From NCBI GenBank assembly GCA_963921795.1, contig OY997658.1, positions 54,080,346 to 54,144,345 on the forward strand: a stretch of DNA of 64,000 bases, given 5' to 3'. The notes under the pieces were generated by a model. That model worked only from the letters and a program-made list of their open reading frames with translations. It was not told the origin of the DNA and did no database searches. The DNA is from Nannobrachium achirus (Eukaryota; Chordata; Actinopteri; Myctophiformes; Myctophidae). Numbering within the stretch: the stretch's first letter is position 1; each line of letters begins with the position of its first letter. Positions 10,596-21,584 of this stretch are shown piece by piece. The position numbers were made by a program, and so were the translations under genes.

Positions 10596-11695
10596 CAGAG
10601 GTGGAAAGTAACTAAGTACATTTACTTAAATACTGTACTTAAGTACAATGATGAGGTATTTGTACTTTAATTGAGGATTTCCAATTTACAATACTTTTAC
10701 TTTTACTCCACTACATCTCAGATGCAAATATTGTACTTTTACTCCACTGCATTTATTTGAAAACTTTAGGTACTACTGTAGTTACTCTGTAGATTGACTA
10801 TCATACAAACAAAACATACATTAAAGGAATTCTATGCAGGAAAAAGCCTACAAATTAAAACTATATATATATATTTAGACCTTTTTCCCCTCTATCAGAC
10901 ACTATAAAATCATGGTGAGGTGTAAAACAAAACATTCAGCATGCAATTCCCTTTTTCTCCACTATTTTTGACTTACATCCGGGTATACGGGTCGAGAATG
11001 GAGCATGAATGGAGCGGGTGACATAATGTAGAGGGGTGGTGTTGGTGTCGCCTTTCTGAATCCCTTCCCTATACAGTTCATTCATAACGTAGCCGAAGGA
11101 GCTAGAAGAAGGAGGTTTTTTGAAAATAAAGCTAAGGCAGATGCTGCTCGAGCTAAACCGAGTGTAAATCTTGGTGTTGCTTTTCATCGATGGAGTGATT
11201 TGAAGGCCCGGCTGCAGAAGAGAAGTGATGCTGAGTTGGGAATGTTTCTCTTGGACCAGTAAGTTTCTACTGTTATGTTTATTCACATAATCCAACGTAG
11301 CTCTCCCTATTGAAACCATCAAGCATATAGTAAACTGTGCTCGACTTTTTGGACACTAAAGAAAAAGTTTATCATACGCAGTTTTCCATGAATGGAGCTA
11401 ACTCTGCTGCTATTAGCAGCTAAGCTAACGATCTACAAGCTCACAACGCGTCGCGACGCATTGTGAGCTTGTAATCTGCTAATTACAAAGAGCGGAGTTA
11501 TACAATAGGGCTAAAGTGGCTTATGTGTGTTATAATATTACCATAATATATCTTCAAAGTAACAGCAAACTAAAGTCAGTAAAAGTCCAACTTTTGGACA
11601 GAGATCTAGTAAGTGAAAGACAAGTATAGGAAATGTTCAAGTAAAGTACAAATACCTCAAGTGTATTGAAGTAAATCTAACTAGTTACTTCATCT
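10596..11695. mobile_element. hAT-type non-autonomous element (Tol2-like ends), 1.1 kb
   Basis: It starts CAGAGGTGGAAAGTAACTAA and continues with the ACTTAAGTACAATGATGAGG / TATTTGTACTTT pattern typical of fish hAT MITEs. The right end repeats this inverted (CAAATACCTCAAGTGTATTG ... CTAGTTACTTC, 11650-11691), with the last few bases degenerate. No transposase frame is inside. A hairpin-family copy sits at 11424-11484. Confidence 0.8.
11424..11484. repeat. Dispersed hairpin family copy nested in the hAT element
   Basis: GATCTACAAGCTCACAACGC (11430-11449) pairs with GACGCATTGTGAGCTTGTAA (11455-11474) around TCGC. The outer flank TAGCAGC / GCTAATTA is weaker. Confidence 0.8.
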
Positions 11696-11699
11696 TTAT

Positions 11700-13320
11700 C
11701 TTTTGGACAAGTACGTTTCTCTCTAGTATAGAGCCTACTGAAATGTTTTTCTTCACACAATATAAACGTAGCACGCTCAATCTAAACCAACAAGTAGGCT
11801 GAGCTTGTATTATTGTGCAGCCTCAAATTGTCTTGTTCTCCATTGTAAAAGATGCTCACGCTATTAGCTTGCAGTGTACCGTGACTACATCAATAAATAC
11901 ATAGTCTATAGTCTATAGCTGGATTTGGGCTTGAATAATATACTGTTCATGGAGACATAACCATATAGCCACAGTTTATTTTATGAAGTGCTCATTATAA
12001 CATAACCATGGTTATGGGGATGTTTCACTGGACAAATAAAATACTGTGAAGTGAAACATCCCTATAGCCATAATTTCTTTTTTTGAAGTGCTCATTATAA
12101 AAACAACATCGTCACATCCATTAATTTCTTCTAAATGTTCAGCAAACGAGTCACATTGCATTTTATGTACATTATCATAACAACGTTGCCACACCTATTA
12201 ATTTTATTATTTATTCACCCCTCCTTGTGACATTCTGCTTATTATGTATTCACCCCTCCTTGTGACATTCTGCTAAAATACTGAAAACAGGGGTAATGTT
12301 ACTGCAATATTTGTCTGGTAGTATTCTGCTTGAGTGCAACATTAGAGTTGTTTTCAATCACATGCATCCATGCCTGCATCACCCATTTGATAACATTTAG
12401 GAAATAATTGTTGAGTGACTGACTGTACCAGCATTGTTTGATATTGTGTATTTTTCTTGTAGGTCATGCTTCCTCCAGAGGGACACACCACACAACACAT
12501 GCCATTCCCATGGGTTGATACAAATGTGGTTGAGTGAAATGCCACTCTAGACAAACATTATACCATCATTTTTATGGCCTCATAAGTATACAGTAGCATA
12601 ATTTCTTTCATAACTTCAGAGACAGTGAATTATCTAATACAAACCTGATAACATCTTACTGAAAAAGTCTATTGGAGACCTGTCTGTATATTGTATTTAT
12701 AATGCTCTAATCTAACAAGGTGTTTTAGTTATTAGGCTGTGTCCTCATTTATTTTGCTCTTATCACCAACACCTGAAATGTACATGTATACCCAAGGTTA
12801 TGTAAATAAAAGTTTTAAAATCATGGATTGATTCCTTCATTGACCAGGTCATCATAAGGTTATAGGTAGTTACCATGAATTTGAAAGGAATGTGTAAATC
12901 AATGTTTATTTTTATTTTGTATTAGCACATATATATATAAATACTGTAGCCTATGACATTTGAAATTGTACAAAGGGTGTCAAGTGCTCTTCCTCTCGCT
13001 TGACATGGTCGTGGAGGTTCTTGTCGCTGTAGCCTACATCTGGAGGGAGGTCTGCTCTTCACCCACCACTGGTCCTTCACCTCTTCGTCTGCTTCTGACA
13101 AGACTGGATTGAATTGTCTCCTCTCCTGATAACAAAAGATACACAAGTCAATTTTGCCATGTTACAAGGTGTCAATGTCTGTACATGGACAAATGTGTCT
13201 GTGGCAAATCATTTGTAGATTTAGATTTAGCTTTACACACCATTATAATATTTTCATCATAATACCCAATTACTGAATGTCAAGTCACTCCAGGCTGTTT
13301 ATCCAGAATATGTACTGTAT
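11700..13320. other. No gene; two local duplications
   Basis: A 37-bp segment (ATAGCCACAG..GAAGTGCTCATTATAA) at 11965-12000 recurs at 12063-12100, with GGGATGTTTCACT and its complement between. The rest shows no coding signal. Confidence 0.55.
12206..12274. repeat. Tandem duplication of a 35-bp unit
   Basis: TATTCACCCCTCCTTGTGAC with ATTCTGCT occurs twice head-to-tail (12206-12239 and 12241-12274), with one difference (TTT/TGT) in the first bases. Confidence 0.93.
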
Positions 13321-13327
13321 TAGGCAT

Positions 13328-13420
13328 TAGTGGTTCTCAAATGTTTTATTTGCAAGGACCTCCATAACTCAGTGTACAAATAGAACCAAATGGTCATTTG
13401 GTTCCATTTGTACACTGAGT
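13328..13420. mobile_element. hAT-like end followed by a 26-bp-arm palindrome
   Basis: TTAGTGGTTCTCAAATGTTT resembles Charlie-type hAT ends (CAGTGGTTCTCAA). The palindrome ACTCAGTGTACAAAT..GAACCAAATG (13366-13391) and complement (13395-13420) match 25/26. A diverged direct copy, TTTGCAAAGACCACCATAACTCAG through CATTTGGTTCCATTTG, is at 13626-13686. Confidence 0.7.
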
Positions 13421-13768
13421 AATAGAAGTCTTATGGTCATTCAGGCTTTTTTTGTTTCTGGTAATATTATTGTCCATTTCATTTTGTATGTCAGTGGTGA
13501 TGGGACATTTATAGCCTACCTGTTGTTTCTTACTCGACAGTATTTGAATTAGCCCACACTAGGCAGTATATGGGCACATGATTTACTACGACACGAGTCC
13601 AAGGTCCAACTAGTACTAGTCTGGTTATTTGCAAAGACCACCATAACTCAGAGTGTATTATTACCGGTCCATTTGGTTCCATTTGAATCGGCCACCAATA
13701 TGTTACTACCATAGATGTATGTCTATGTAGCCGAGGCGAATTGCATGTTAGGACAGATATTATGACTA

Positions 13769-13837
13769 GCCCTAGCTCTGGTCCATAGCGTTAGTGGAGT
13801 TCTCGAACTCCACCAACGCTATGGACCAGGGCTAGAC
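13769..13837. repeat. Near-perfect hairpin
   Basis: GGTCCATAGCGTTAGTGGAG and TTC pair with GAACTCCACCAACGCTATGG / ACC (13805-13830) around a 2-base loop. The outer AGCCCT pairs with AGGGCT after a 6-base insertion in the left arm. Confidence 0.85.
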
Positions 13838-14353
13838 TAGCCTGTGATGCTAGTCACTGCTGTGCTTTGGCTAGCCATGAAACATGACGGACTCGGAGTG
13901 AGGATCTATATGGGGCTAGACCGTCTAGACGGCCGTCAAACCCACGATGTTTAGTAGCTACATACCTTTTCACCCTTGTCCAGCAACGTCCAAGTAAACG
14001 TTATGTCCTCCTCTTTCTTCTTTTTTCCCGGTTCATCGTGAATATACGGAGACGCTGAATGAAATGAAGTCGATATGGTGTGCACGTGCATGAGTGCGTG
14101 TGCAGTGCACGCGCGCATGCGCTGTTTAGGACAACAGAAACACATGCGTTTGCCGGGGGGAGGGGAGGGGCGGGTGCTGCAGTATGACGTTGAGCGGGGG
14201 AGGAGTGGGGAGGTGTGAGGTGTTGGAATGGGGGGGTGGAGCCCAGTTTGAATTTCAGTTTGCCAACAGACATTGTTGGCAAACATTTAAATTTAGGCTG
14301 CTGCCTGCATATTGCACCTTTAACCACTTCAACACTATACATTTTAGCCATTT
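13838..14353. other. No gene seen; locally GC-rich
   Basis: 14080-14240 is GC-rich with GCGCGCATGCGC and G runs. The overlapping open frames (111, 116 and 77 codons) run in opposite directions without domains. Confidence 0.45.
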
Positions 14354-14391
14354 GAAAACAGCTGATCTACAAGCTTGTAGATCTGCAATTT
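14354..14391. repeat. Dispersed hairpin family copy, loop lost
   Basis: AACAGCTGATCTACAAGCTT directly abuts its complement CTTGTAGATCTGCAATT, so the usual GC-rich loop is missing. Confidence 0.7.
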
Positions 14392-15045
14392 ACTATCTTT
14401 TTTTTACAATCATGTAGCAGCGTCGTCTCTGATTGTTAGTGCTTGCGTTACCATGGAAATGTTACTGTCCCGCCCCCAGCCCCCCACGAATATCACTTGA
14501 GTTTCCATTATCATATAGATCCCATAGCCCAGAGACAAGATTGTAAATCATCATCGGATAATTCAGTATCTCTAAAAACATTTTTTTTCTTTTTTTTGAG
14601 AAGGCGAGCTTAAAGGGATGTTTGCCTATGGCGCCATACAGGCTAGATCCAGCCCTGTCTCCCTCTGCTTCCTTGTAGGCCTGGTGAACACTGTAACAGT
14701 GTAACTGGTTGAATTCACCCACTCTTTTTAAAAAATGATTATCATTCTGGCTTAGCCATGATTCAGAGGGCTCATGTGGGTTTAACTGCAGCTCATTACC
14801 CAAAGTGAGGTCTGGTCAAGTGGTTGGAAAGAAATCCTGTATAAACAGACACAATTTCCGCCCCTGCAAAGCAAATGTTTGAAACAGAACTGATGTGTAT
14901 GCTTTGAGATAGGCACGGACTGAACCATTATCTACACGTATCCATGCGTTCTTTATTAACGCATTAAAACCTGGAAAATACCTACAAATGTTTTCTAAAT
15001 CCTATAATGGCTTTCCGAAAAACGTATATTTCTTTTTCTGTGGTG
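14392..15045. other. No gene seen
   Basis: A 113-codon minus-strand frame (14462-14803) has no recognisable domain and no conserved-looking context. Confidence 0.5.
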
Positions 15046-15049
15046 CTAA

Positions 15050-15320
15050 GAGTTTTTATGTCAAGGACCCCTAGAATTATATGTATTTGACCATGGACCC
15101 CCATCTCAAAATATTTTGTCCCAGGGACCCCTTAGAAGCAAAGATTTGAATTAAACATGTTTGCTTGAAAAGAATATTATATTCAAAGATTTCGCACACA
15201 TTTCCAAGTTTTTTCAAAAATAGCAGATATACAACCTCATAGCACGGCACCGCGCCAAAGTATAAAAAGAATGGTTAAAGTGGTTATGTGACACAGATGC
15301 GTTCCCGGTCTTAATTCATC
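15050..15320. mobile_element. GGGGGTCC/hairpin element, copy 1
   Basis: AGGACCCCTAGAATT..GACCATGGACCCCCATCTCA and the following CAAAGATTTCGCACACATTT / TTTCAAAAATAGCAGATATACAA run parallel, as the complement or in part, to 37342-37870 and 61520-61850. The hairpin core at 15214-15256 is degenerate. It ends near GCGTTCCCGGTC. Confidence 0.6.
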
Positions 15321-16255
15321 ACCTGTTAATCACCTGCTGTTGCGGTAAGGTTTCAGACAAAGTTCCCAGGTTAACCTATTGAAACAAAATTCATAGATTT
15401 TCGGCAGCTGCCTTCAGCCACGTTCTCCATTCAGTCATTTTGGAACAGGTATGTATTGGCACAATCATTTCACAGTGAAAGGTGTAATGTGTTATGCCAG
15501 CATAGGCAAATGGACCTTCCCCCATTAGCTGATCTCCCTTTGATGTTCATTCATAGCCCTGGATCTTTGTGTCTCTTCTGAGCCACAGTAATGGATTTTG
15601 AGCTAGCGATCAAAGCACCCCCAAGAGTTCCTTCCCTCGCCCTCTAGCATGTAATCCTTCTGCGTTTAAGCAGCCTGTGTTCAACAAACCACTTGGTTGT
15701 ATATTAAACTGGCTTCTCTTATAGTCAGAACCTCAGAAACCCAGAAAGGCGCATTCGCCCTTTGCAGAATTGTAACTAGTATAAGGCAGCATGCTGAGAC
15801 GATTGCCCTCCAAGCGTGTAATTCTCCAGAAGATAGGTTATGCAAGTGGCCTGCTGTGGTACAATGCAAGATTTAAAGAAATATATTGCTCAAACGAAAC
15901 TCACAACCTAAGGTATACCCTTTCATCAGACGCCCTTTTCTGTTTGGGACTAATGAAATACGATGAAATGCTTCTGTGCCTGCGTGCAGGGATTTGTGTT
16001 GTATCCATTAGAATCCATATCCAATTCAAGGCAAGGATTAACCATAACCCTATCTTATTTTACCCTATTTTTTTCCCCAAAAAATGTCAAACATTTTCAG
16101 GAATTCTCTATTCTCATTGCACTATATAGGCCTACCATTGTACGACTATGTATAGAACCAGTAATATGCCCTAAAGGCGAGAAGCGACCTCTCCCTTTAG
16201 AGCGAGGTGGCTGAAACAAAAGAGACTGACACAATAGGCTCTATTTTCATCTGTG
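15321..16255. other. No gene seen
   Basis: The 112-codon frame at 15791-16129 is ordinary AT-rich sequence with no domain. Confidence 0.5.
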
Positions 16256-16261
16256 CCTTAC

Positions 16262-16362
16262 ACCCTTATCCCTAAACTTCTTTGCCTTTATTTACCATTT
16301 TGAAAAACATTTTAAAATATTTCAAATAGCCCATCTACATCGACACGTTATGCGCTCGTCTG
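16262..16362. repeat. Degenerate arm of the dispersed hairpin family
   Basis: ACACCCTTATCCCTAAACTT.. CATTTTGAAAAACA.. AAATAGCCCATCTACATCGACAC. The first half is shared with 33311-33365 (ACCCTTATTCCTAAACGTTT, TATTTTGAAAAACA). Confidence 0.45.
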
Positions 16363-16478
16363 GCATCATAGATCACATGCGACTGACACAATATATGGGG
16401 CTGAGGCGTGACACACACGAGCAATCTGCAGGTTTTCATACTAAATGCGACCTAAGGTCGTACTAAGACCTAAGTGGT

Positions 16479-16626
16479 TGGGATATTTCACTTATGAACT
16501 CCAGATATCAAAGAGGAAAGCTTCCATCATTTTCTGTAGATTTTTGATCACTTTTGTGAGCACCAGGGTGCTCACAAAAGCCAGACTAGACGTTAAAACT
16601 AGTTTGAAAGTGAAATATCCCTTTAA
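16479..16626. mobile_element. 148-bp MITE, GGGATATTTCACTT ends
   Basis: GGGATATTTCACTTATGAACT at the left and the complement of AAGTGAAATATCCC at the right form terminal repeats. The central GTGAGCACC/GGTGCTCAC is also palindromic. The right end carries TTAA (16623-16626), which it shares with the next element. Confidence 0.75.
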
Positions 16627-17093
16627 AGAAGAACTTTGTTTTTTTTTTACAAGGTTCATATTTTAGATTGTAATTAGAGAAAAGAAAAAGTGAGTGTTAA
16701 AATGTTTTCATTTGCTTCGTTCTATTGTTTTATCGCATTTACAGTGCTAAAATGTGGGGCATGCGTACGCATGGGGGCATGCGTACAAGTGGCTAAATAT
16801 GTCTTTTTAGACACAATAAGCCAGCAGTTTCTTTATTGCTATTTACAGTAACACTTCTAGCCCCCATAAGTCACATCCAACCATGAAAGGTTGCGTTGTA
16901 TCTTGGGAATGGGCTTATTCTGTGTAAAATGACATATTTAGCCACTTGTACACATGCCCCCAAACACTGAAATATGAATCTCTAAAACAATAGAAAGAAG
17001 TAAATGAAATAATTTTAACACTCGTCTTTTATATTATTTAATTACAATCTAAAATATGAACCCTTGTTGTAAAAAACTAAAGTTGTCCTTTAA
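16623..17093. mobile_element. 471-bp TTAA-flanked MITE with ~180-bp terminal repeats
   Basis: TTAA at 16623 and at 17090. From the left, AGAAGAACTTTG..ACAAGGTTCATATTTTAGATTGTAATTA; the complement from the right, AGGACAACTTTAG..ACAAGGGTTCATATTTTAGATTGTAATTA. The similarity continues through GAGTGTTAAAAT, CATTTRCTTC, TCTATTGTTTTA and GTACAAGTGGCTAAATATGTC. No open frame is inside. The TTAA target fits piggyBac/Kolobok-type mobilisation. Confidence 0.88.
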
Positions 17094-17276
17094 GGCATGC
17101 ACTCCATGGTCATATATTTGAGAAAATGCTCTCCACCTAATCTGGCACTGTACGCCCAAATGCTGCTGAGAAATTCCAGAATCACTAGTTTTCTTAAGTC
17201 TAGTGTATCTGAAGTATTAAGAGCAGGCATAGAGCAAGTCAAAACGAGTGTATCCACCCCCTTCTCTAGGACCCTA

Positions 17277-18200
17277 AAGGTCCACCGAGGGCGAATTGGC
17301 GAATAGCGAATTAGTGTATAATTCGCCTTTTGTTTAAAACCTTATAAAGTGGAAGCATCCACACCAAACGCGAATTAAAAAAAAGCGAAAGGGCATCTGT
17401 TTTTTATTCGCCCTTGTGTCGAATTTAGCGAACATTCGCTGGTGAACTCCTCTCTCTCTCTCTGTATTAAATCAAGCTCACTCTATCCTACTTAAAGAGA
17501 GAGAGAGAGAGCAAGGTCGAGGGACCTTCCCTTTGCATTGCTTTTCCATGTCTCTCGTCTGTGTGGCTGCATGGAAAAAGTACTCGAATGTCTACTGGTA
17601 AAAGCATGGTTTATGTATGTTTTATTGTTAATTTATATCTGCAAAAAGACTAATGTTTTAAAATAAATCGCTGGGTATTAAATACAATAGGATCCGAAAT
17701 GTAGTGGAGTAGAAGGAAAATACTGGGAATTGGACTCAAGTACAAATACCTACATGTACAGGCTACTCAAGTAAATGTACTTTTAGTTACACTGCTGCGA
17801 GCTGCCTGTCTGGGGGAACAGAGCGGAGGGGGAACGGTTGAACGCTCGTTGTCTCTTCTGTGATGTGATGGGTTGTGTGCACCGGTGAAGACTGCTATTC
17901 TTCTTTTTCTTTTTATTATTTAATAGGCTAACAACCACGGCCAGGTCATCATCACTTGAGGATGTAGTTTCCGTTGTTTTATTTGTTTCCCAGTCCGTTC
18001 TCCTCTCTCCTCTCTCTCCTTTCTTCTCCTTTCTCCTCCTGTGGCTACAGGCAGATATCACCCCCTCGTTTTTAGGCGAATTATGCGAATATTAGACGCA
18101 TATTCGCGTCGCTTTTTGGTGTGTATAGAAAAAGGCGAATCGCCTTTTTGGTTCGCTTATTCACGTCGCTTTCGCTAATTCGCCGGTCTGGACAGAGCTT
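17277..18200. mobile_element. GCGAA-rich fold-back element, about 920 bp
   Basis: CCACCGAGGGCGAATTGGCGAATAGCGAATT at the left is answered by the complement at the right (GACAGACCGGCGAATTAGCGAAAGCGA-type, 18150-18200). Both halves have further GCGAA/TTCGC blocks. Inside, GAGAG runs occur facing each other (17451-17466 with 17499-17512; 17995-18040). A hAT fragment (17690-17795) is nested. There is no transposase. Superfamily not assignable. Confidence 0.65.
17690..17795. mobile_element. hAT (Tol2-like) right-end fragment
   Basis: GTAGTGGAGTAGAAGGAAAATACT..CAAGTACAAATACCTACATG..ACTCAAGTAAATGTACTTTT..GTTACACTGCTG is the common fish hAT MITE right end; compare 11640-11691 and 25130-25181. Confidence 0.7.
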
Positions 18201-18969
18201 AAACGTGTTAATCCTCTCGAGAATGGCATGTAAAAATAATGAGCCAAGTTGAGTGTCTCTCTCAACACTTACACGGATGCCCATCTAAATCATTTTTTAA
18301 TCAAGTGAGTGGCCCTCCTCTAATAAACACTCCTGACAGGAAGTGGCAGCATGTGCGTGACCTTGGCTGCCGAAATATCCTTCATAATGGACTTATTTAT
18401 GCACCCGTCTCATGATCACGTGCCGATAAATCCCAGGTTAAAGTTAAGAAGCGCCCACAGCACTCATGCAGACTAAACTGTCAGCCGACGGAAAGGGAGA
18501 AGAGTTTATGAGTGCCAGGAACGAGTCCCTATAAAGAGCACCTTCATTTAATCTCAATAGGATCGAGGGGGGACGCATCAATATGGCTATTATGGCTCCC
18601 ACGAGGCAAGAGCGGCAATACTGATAATAAATCAGCAAACCGGTCATATATTGGCTGTAGTTAATACTTACCAATTTGTCAAAATGATCCAGCATACTTT
18701 TCTGCCATTTAACCGTTTGCCATTGACTGCTCTCTAGAGAAACAGAAAGAGTGAGAGAAAGAAAGAACATCTGTCTGTATGTTTTGAGAATAGGCTTGCC
18801 TGTGTCAACACATCTTTCATGGGAGTAAAAAAAACATAAGCTTATATATAGCTAGCATGCCCTTTTACACATTGGATGACGGATAACACTGTCGCAGAAA
18901 GGCAGCAGAAATGAATGCCCCATTGACATACAAAGGTATCTGACATAGTACTGTAGGTGATCTTACATG
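18201..18969. other. No gene; candidate conserved non-coding stretch at 18290-18720
   Basis: Repeat-free, with clustered motifs such as TTTTAATCAAGTGAG, TTATTTATGCACCC, CATGATCACGTG, CTGATAATAAATCAGC and TGTAGTTAATACTTA. This is typical of ancient enhancers in fish gene deserts. No alignment was possible, so it is a suggestion only. Confidence 0.3.
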
Positions 18970-19870
18970 CTCAGGCTCAGGCTGTTTCGGAACAGGCACA
19001 AACGCTGACTCATTATGACATCACTTCTGCTGACTAATTCTGACATCACTCCTGTGCAAATAGAGGATTCCTCCACACTTTCACTTTGCACTCTAGGTCA
19101 AGTATGTAGAGCTGATACAACGGGTATGATGGGTATTGCCTAACAACCGGAGGTGCATCACGGGTGGCAAAGCAAGCAGGCTGCGTATTCTTGCTAGTCA
19201 AGATGAAGAAACAAACAAAAAGCATCACTTTCTCAGCAATGTTGTCTTTCCTGAGGTCCTGACAATATAAATGTATATCACATTTCAGGCCTTGGGTCTG
19301 AAAAAGAATTCTCCATATGGGCATAAAGGGACACAGACAGACAGATACAGAGATATCCATATATGGGCATAAAAGGACAAAGACTGACAGAAACAGAGAT
19401 CTCCATATATGGGCATAAAATGGATGCAGACAGACAGATACAGATATCTCCATACAGTATATGGATAAATGGACACAGGCAAACAGATGGTCAAAACGGG
19501 TCCCATGACAACAGGTATAATGGGGTTTGCATTAAAGGGTGCATTAGTCGTTCCCGAGTAGGCTGGTCCCCGACTAGACACTCACTTGGCCGCCCGAAGG
19601 GCATCACGTTCGCCATATGAGTCAGCTGAATCATGGGCACAAAAGGGACACAGTCAGAGGCACAGACAGATACAGAGATCATAGATCTCCATATAAGGGC
19701 ATAAAATGGACACAGACAGACAGATACAGATTTCTCCATATATGGGCATAAATGGACATAGGAAAACAGATGGTCAAAACGGGTCCTATGACAACAGTTA
19801 TACTGGGGTTTGCATTAAAGGGTAGGGCATTAATTCCCTATTTACATTGTTCCCGAGTAGGCCAGTCCCC
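18970..19870. repeat. Modular minisatellite-bearing repeat, block A
   Basis: It begins with CAGGCTGTTTCGGAAC..CTGACTCATTATGACATCAC (18970-19055), homologous to 20125-20200. From 19310 it contains about six degenerate ~47-bp units (CTCCATATATGGGCATAAAA, TGGACACAGACAGACAGATA). Two conserved tails follow (GTCAAAACGGGTCCTATGAC, AGGTATAATGGGGTTTGCAT, CGTTCCCGAGTAGGC). Open frames in several frames (MPIYGDI..., FYAHIWRS...) are the unit read in different phases. Confidence 0.8.
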
Positions 19871-20233
19871 AAGGTGGCCGAGCTTCTAGTCTATCTATAA
19901 ATGCGAGAAGTCTCTGCGTGTGTGTCTGTCTGTCTGTCTGTGTGTCTGTGTGTCTGTAATCCGCGTATCTCGAGAACCGTTCGTCCCACCGGCTTCAGAT
20001 TCGGCACGCGCGTTCCCCGCCGCGGCACGGAGTGCAGTGCCGGGTCACGACCCGACCCGACGCGCGGTTTTCCCGAACCGGCGCGGAACGTTCGGAATCT
20101 CCTTATGCGGGGTTGATTGTTGACATCAGGCTGTTCCGGAGGAAATCGGCGAAAGCTCTGACTCATTGTCACTTCATAAAAGGCTCTGACATCACGTACG
20201 CCACATGAGTCAACAAAAAATCTCTGTGAGTGT
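19871..20233. repeat. 5' module of the minisatellite repeat, GC-rich
   Basis: CTTCTAGTCTATCTATAAAT, a TCTG/TGTG run, then TAATCCGCGTATCTCGAGAA / CCGTTCGTCCCACCGGCTTC and a GC-rich block. The same head is at 23048-23095 and, diverged, at 58690-58735 (CACAAGAACCGCCCGACC..GAATCGGCACG). The 149-codon minus-strand frame over it is judged non-coding. Confidence 0.65.
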
Positions 20234-21297
20234 GTATGTGGGTGGGTGACGTGACGTAACGTTTTCGCTGTCCTCGGTGTCAAACATGTATAAATAAAAA
20301 ATATATTTGTCAAAAACCTTCTGAATATTGTGCAGGACATTAAGCTTTATGTGAACTTACTCAAGATTAAAACATTTCATTCCTCATTTCTTCAGAATTT
20401 TCAACCAAACATGGCAAAACTCATATGGTGTGACTGTCCTGACCTTGTTTCTCAAAGTGGGAACTTGAATAAAACTAAGAAAAAGAATTGCTAAAAATCA
20501 TTTGAAAATGAATTTAGGCTAAAAAAATGTCTATTTGTGAGCCTATATCTTTTCAAAGTCAAAGCATAATGTTTTCAGTCATTTCTGATCAAAAACATTT
20601 TGTCCCCAAACCAAAATCATTTGGTGTGACACTAGTTTGGACAAATTAAACAGGCAATTATTTGGACACCTATTGGCTAGAGAGGTCCTTCTTCTGTAAG
20701 GCTATTCAGCACTCCCAGCACAACTGCAAGACAGGTGTCTGAGGTGAGTTATGATTTTAACATTTTCATGAAATGCCATCTTGTTGAAACTTTGACAAAC
20801 TCACCACTTTGGATGTCTGTTGGTGTGACACCTTTTCATTAAAAAAAGCTTAAGTTATTTGAAGTTTTGGTCATATTTCCATGTAGATCTAGGTTGCTTT
20901 GTTATAGCTAGCATGCTGTTAGCATGCTAATGTGTACATAGTAGCCTCAAGGTAAACCTAAATGCAGAAAACGTAATATGGTGTGACACTTAATCATAAT
21001 GGTGTGACATGTCTGCTTGTCACGCCATATGACTTGATTGTCACACCATATGATTTATACTGTATTTAACTACAGATATAACAATAAATAACAAAGTTCC
21101 ATGTTTCTTTTGTACATTTAAACATTTGTTTTAAACATTTTTACATAAAATGTAATTTAGCTTCATTCAGTGATACTTCAAATTCATCAGACAGAGCAGA
21201 AACCCCTTCACAGAAACCTTAACATATTGTTTCAATCTAAACAATATTTTCTCTTTGTCTTAAACTATACATTCCATTTTCTTTTGTCAGCTGGAAG

Positions 21298-21492
21298 ATG
21301 ACAAGTGCTGAGAGAACGAGAAAGTACAGGGAGAAACTAAACAATGACCCAGCAAGGAGAGAGGAGCCAAAGGGGCGAGACTGCATTTTCTACGAAGAGC
21401 AGGAGGTTGTCTGTGGCATAGCAGAACCGCAACAAGGCAGCCGGTTTGCTACCCTCACCAAATACGACTGGCTGATGTACAATACAGTCTAA
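21298..21492 (+). CDS. Short remnant protein of the 2.8-kb element (64 aa)
   Basis: The frame starts with ATG 10 bases after a good acceptor (TTTTCTTTTGTCAG, ending 21287), so it is likely a second exon behind a non-coding first exon ending at 20743. Residues 1-24 (MTSAERTRKYREKLNNDPAR) are basic and helical, like the N-terminus of the 'RxYREKL..DP' proteins found in several fish transposon-like genes. Residues about 30-64 (YEEQEVVCGIAEPQQGSRFA) look like the C-terminal tail of the same kind of protein. I infer an in-frame internal deletion joining head and tail at about residue 25. The function is unknown. It could also be a chance frame, but the acceptor and motif resemblance argue against that. 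Confidence 0.45.
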   Translation: MTSAERTRKYREKLNNDPARREEPKGRDCIFYEEQEVVCGIAEPQQGSRFATLTKYDWLMYNTV

Positions 21493-21584
21493 ATGTATAA
21501 TCTAATCTGATCTAATACTTTTGTACTTTCACTCACTGGACTGGACAGTGGACAGTGTTAAGGTAGGACCCGAGACAAAACTAG

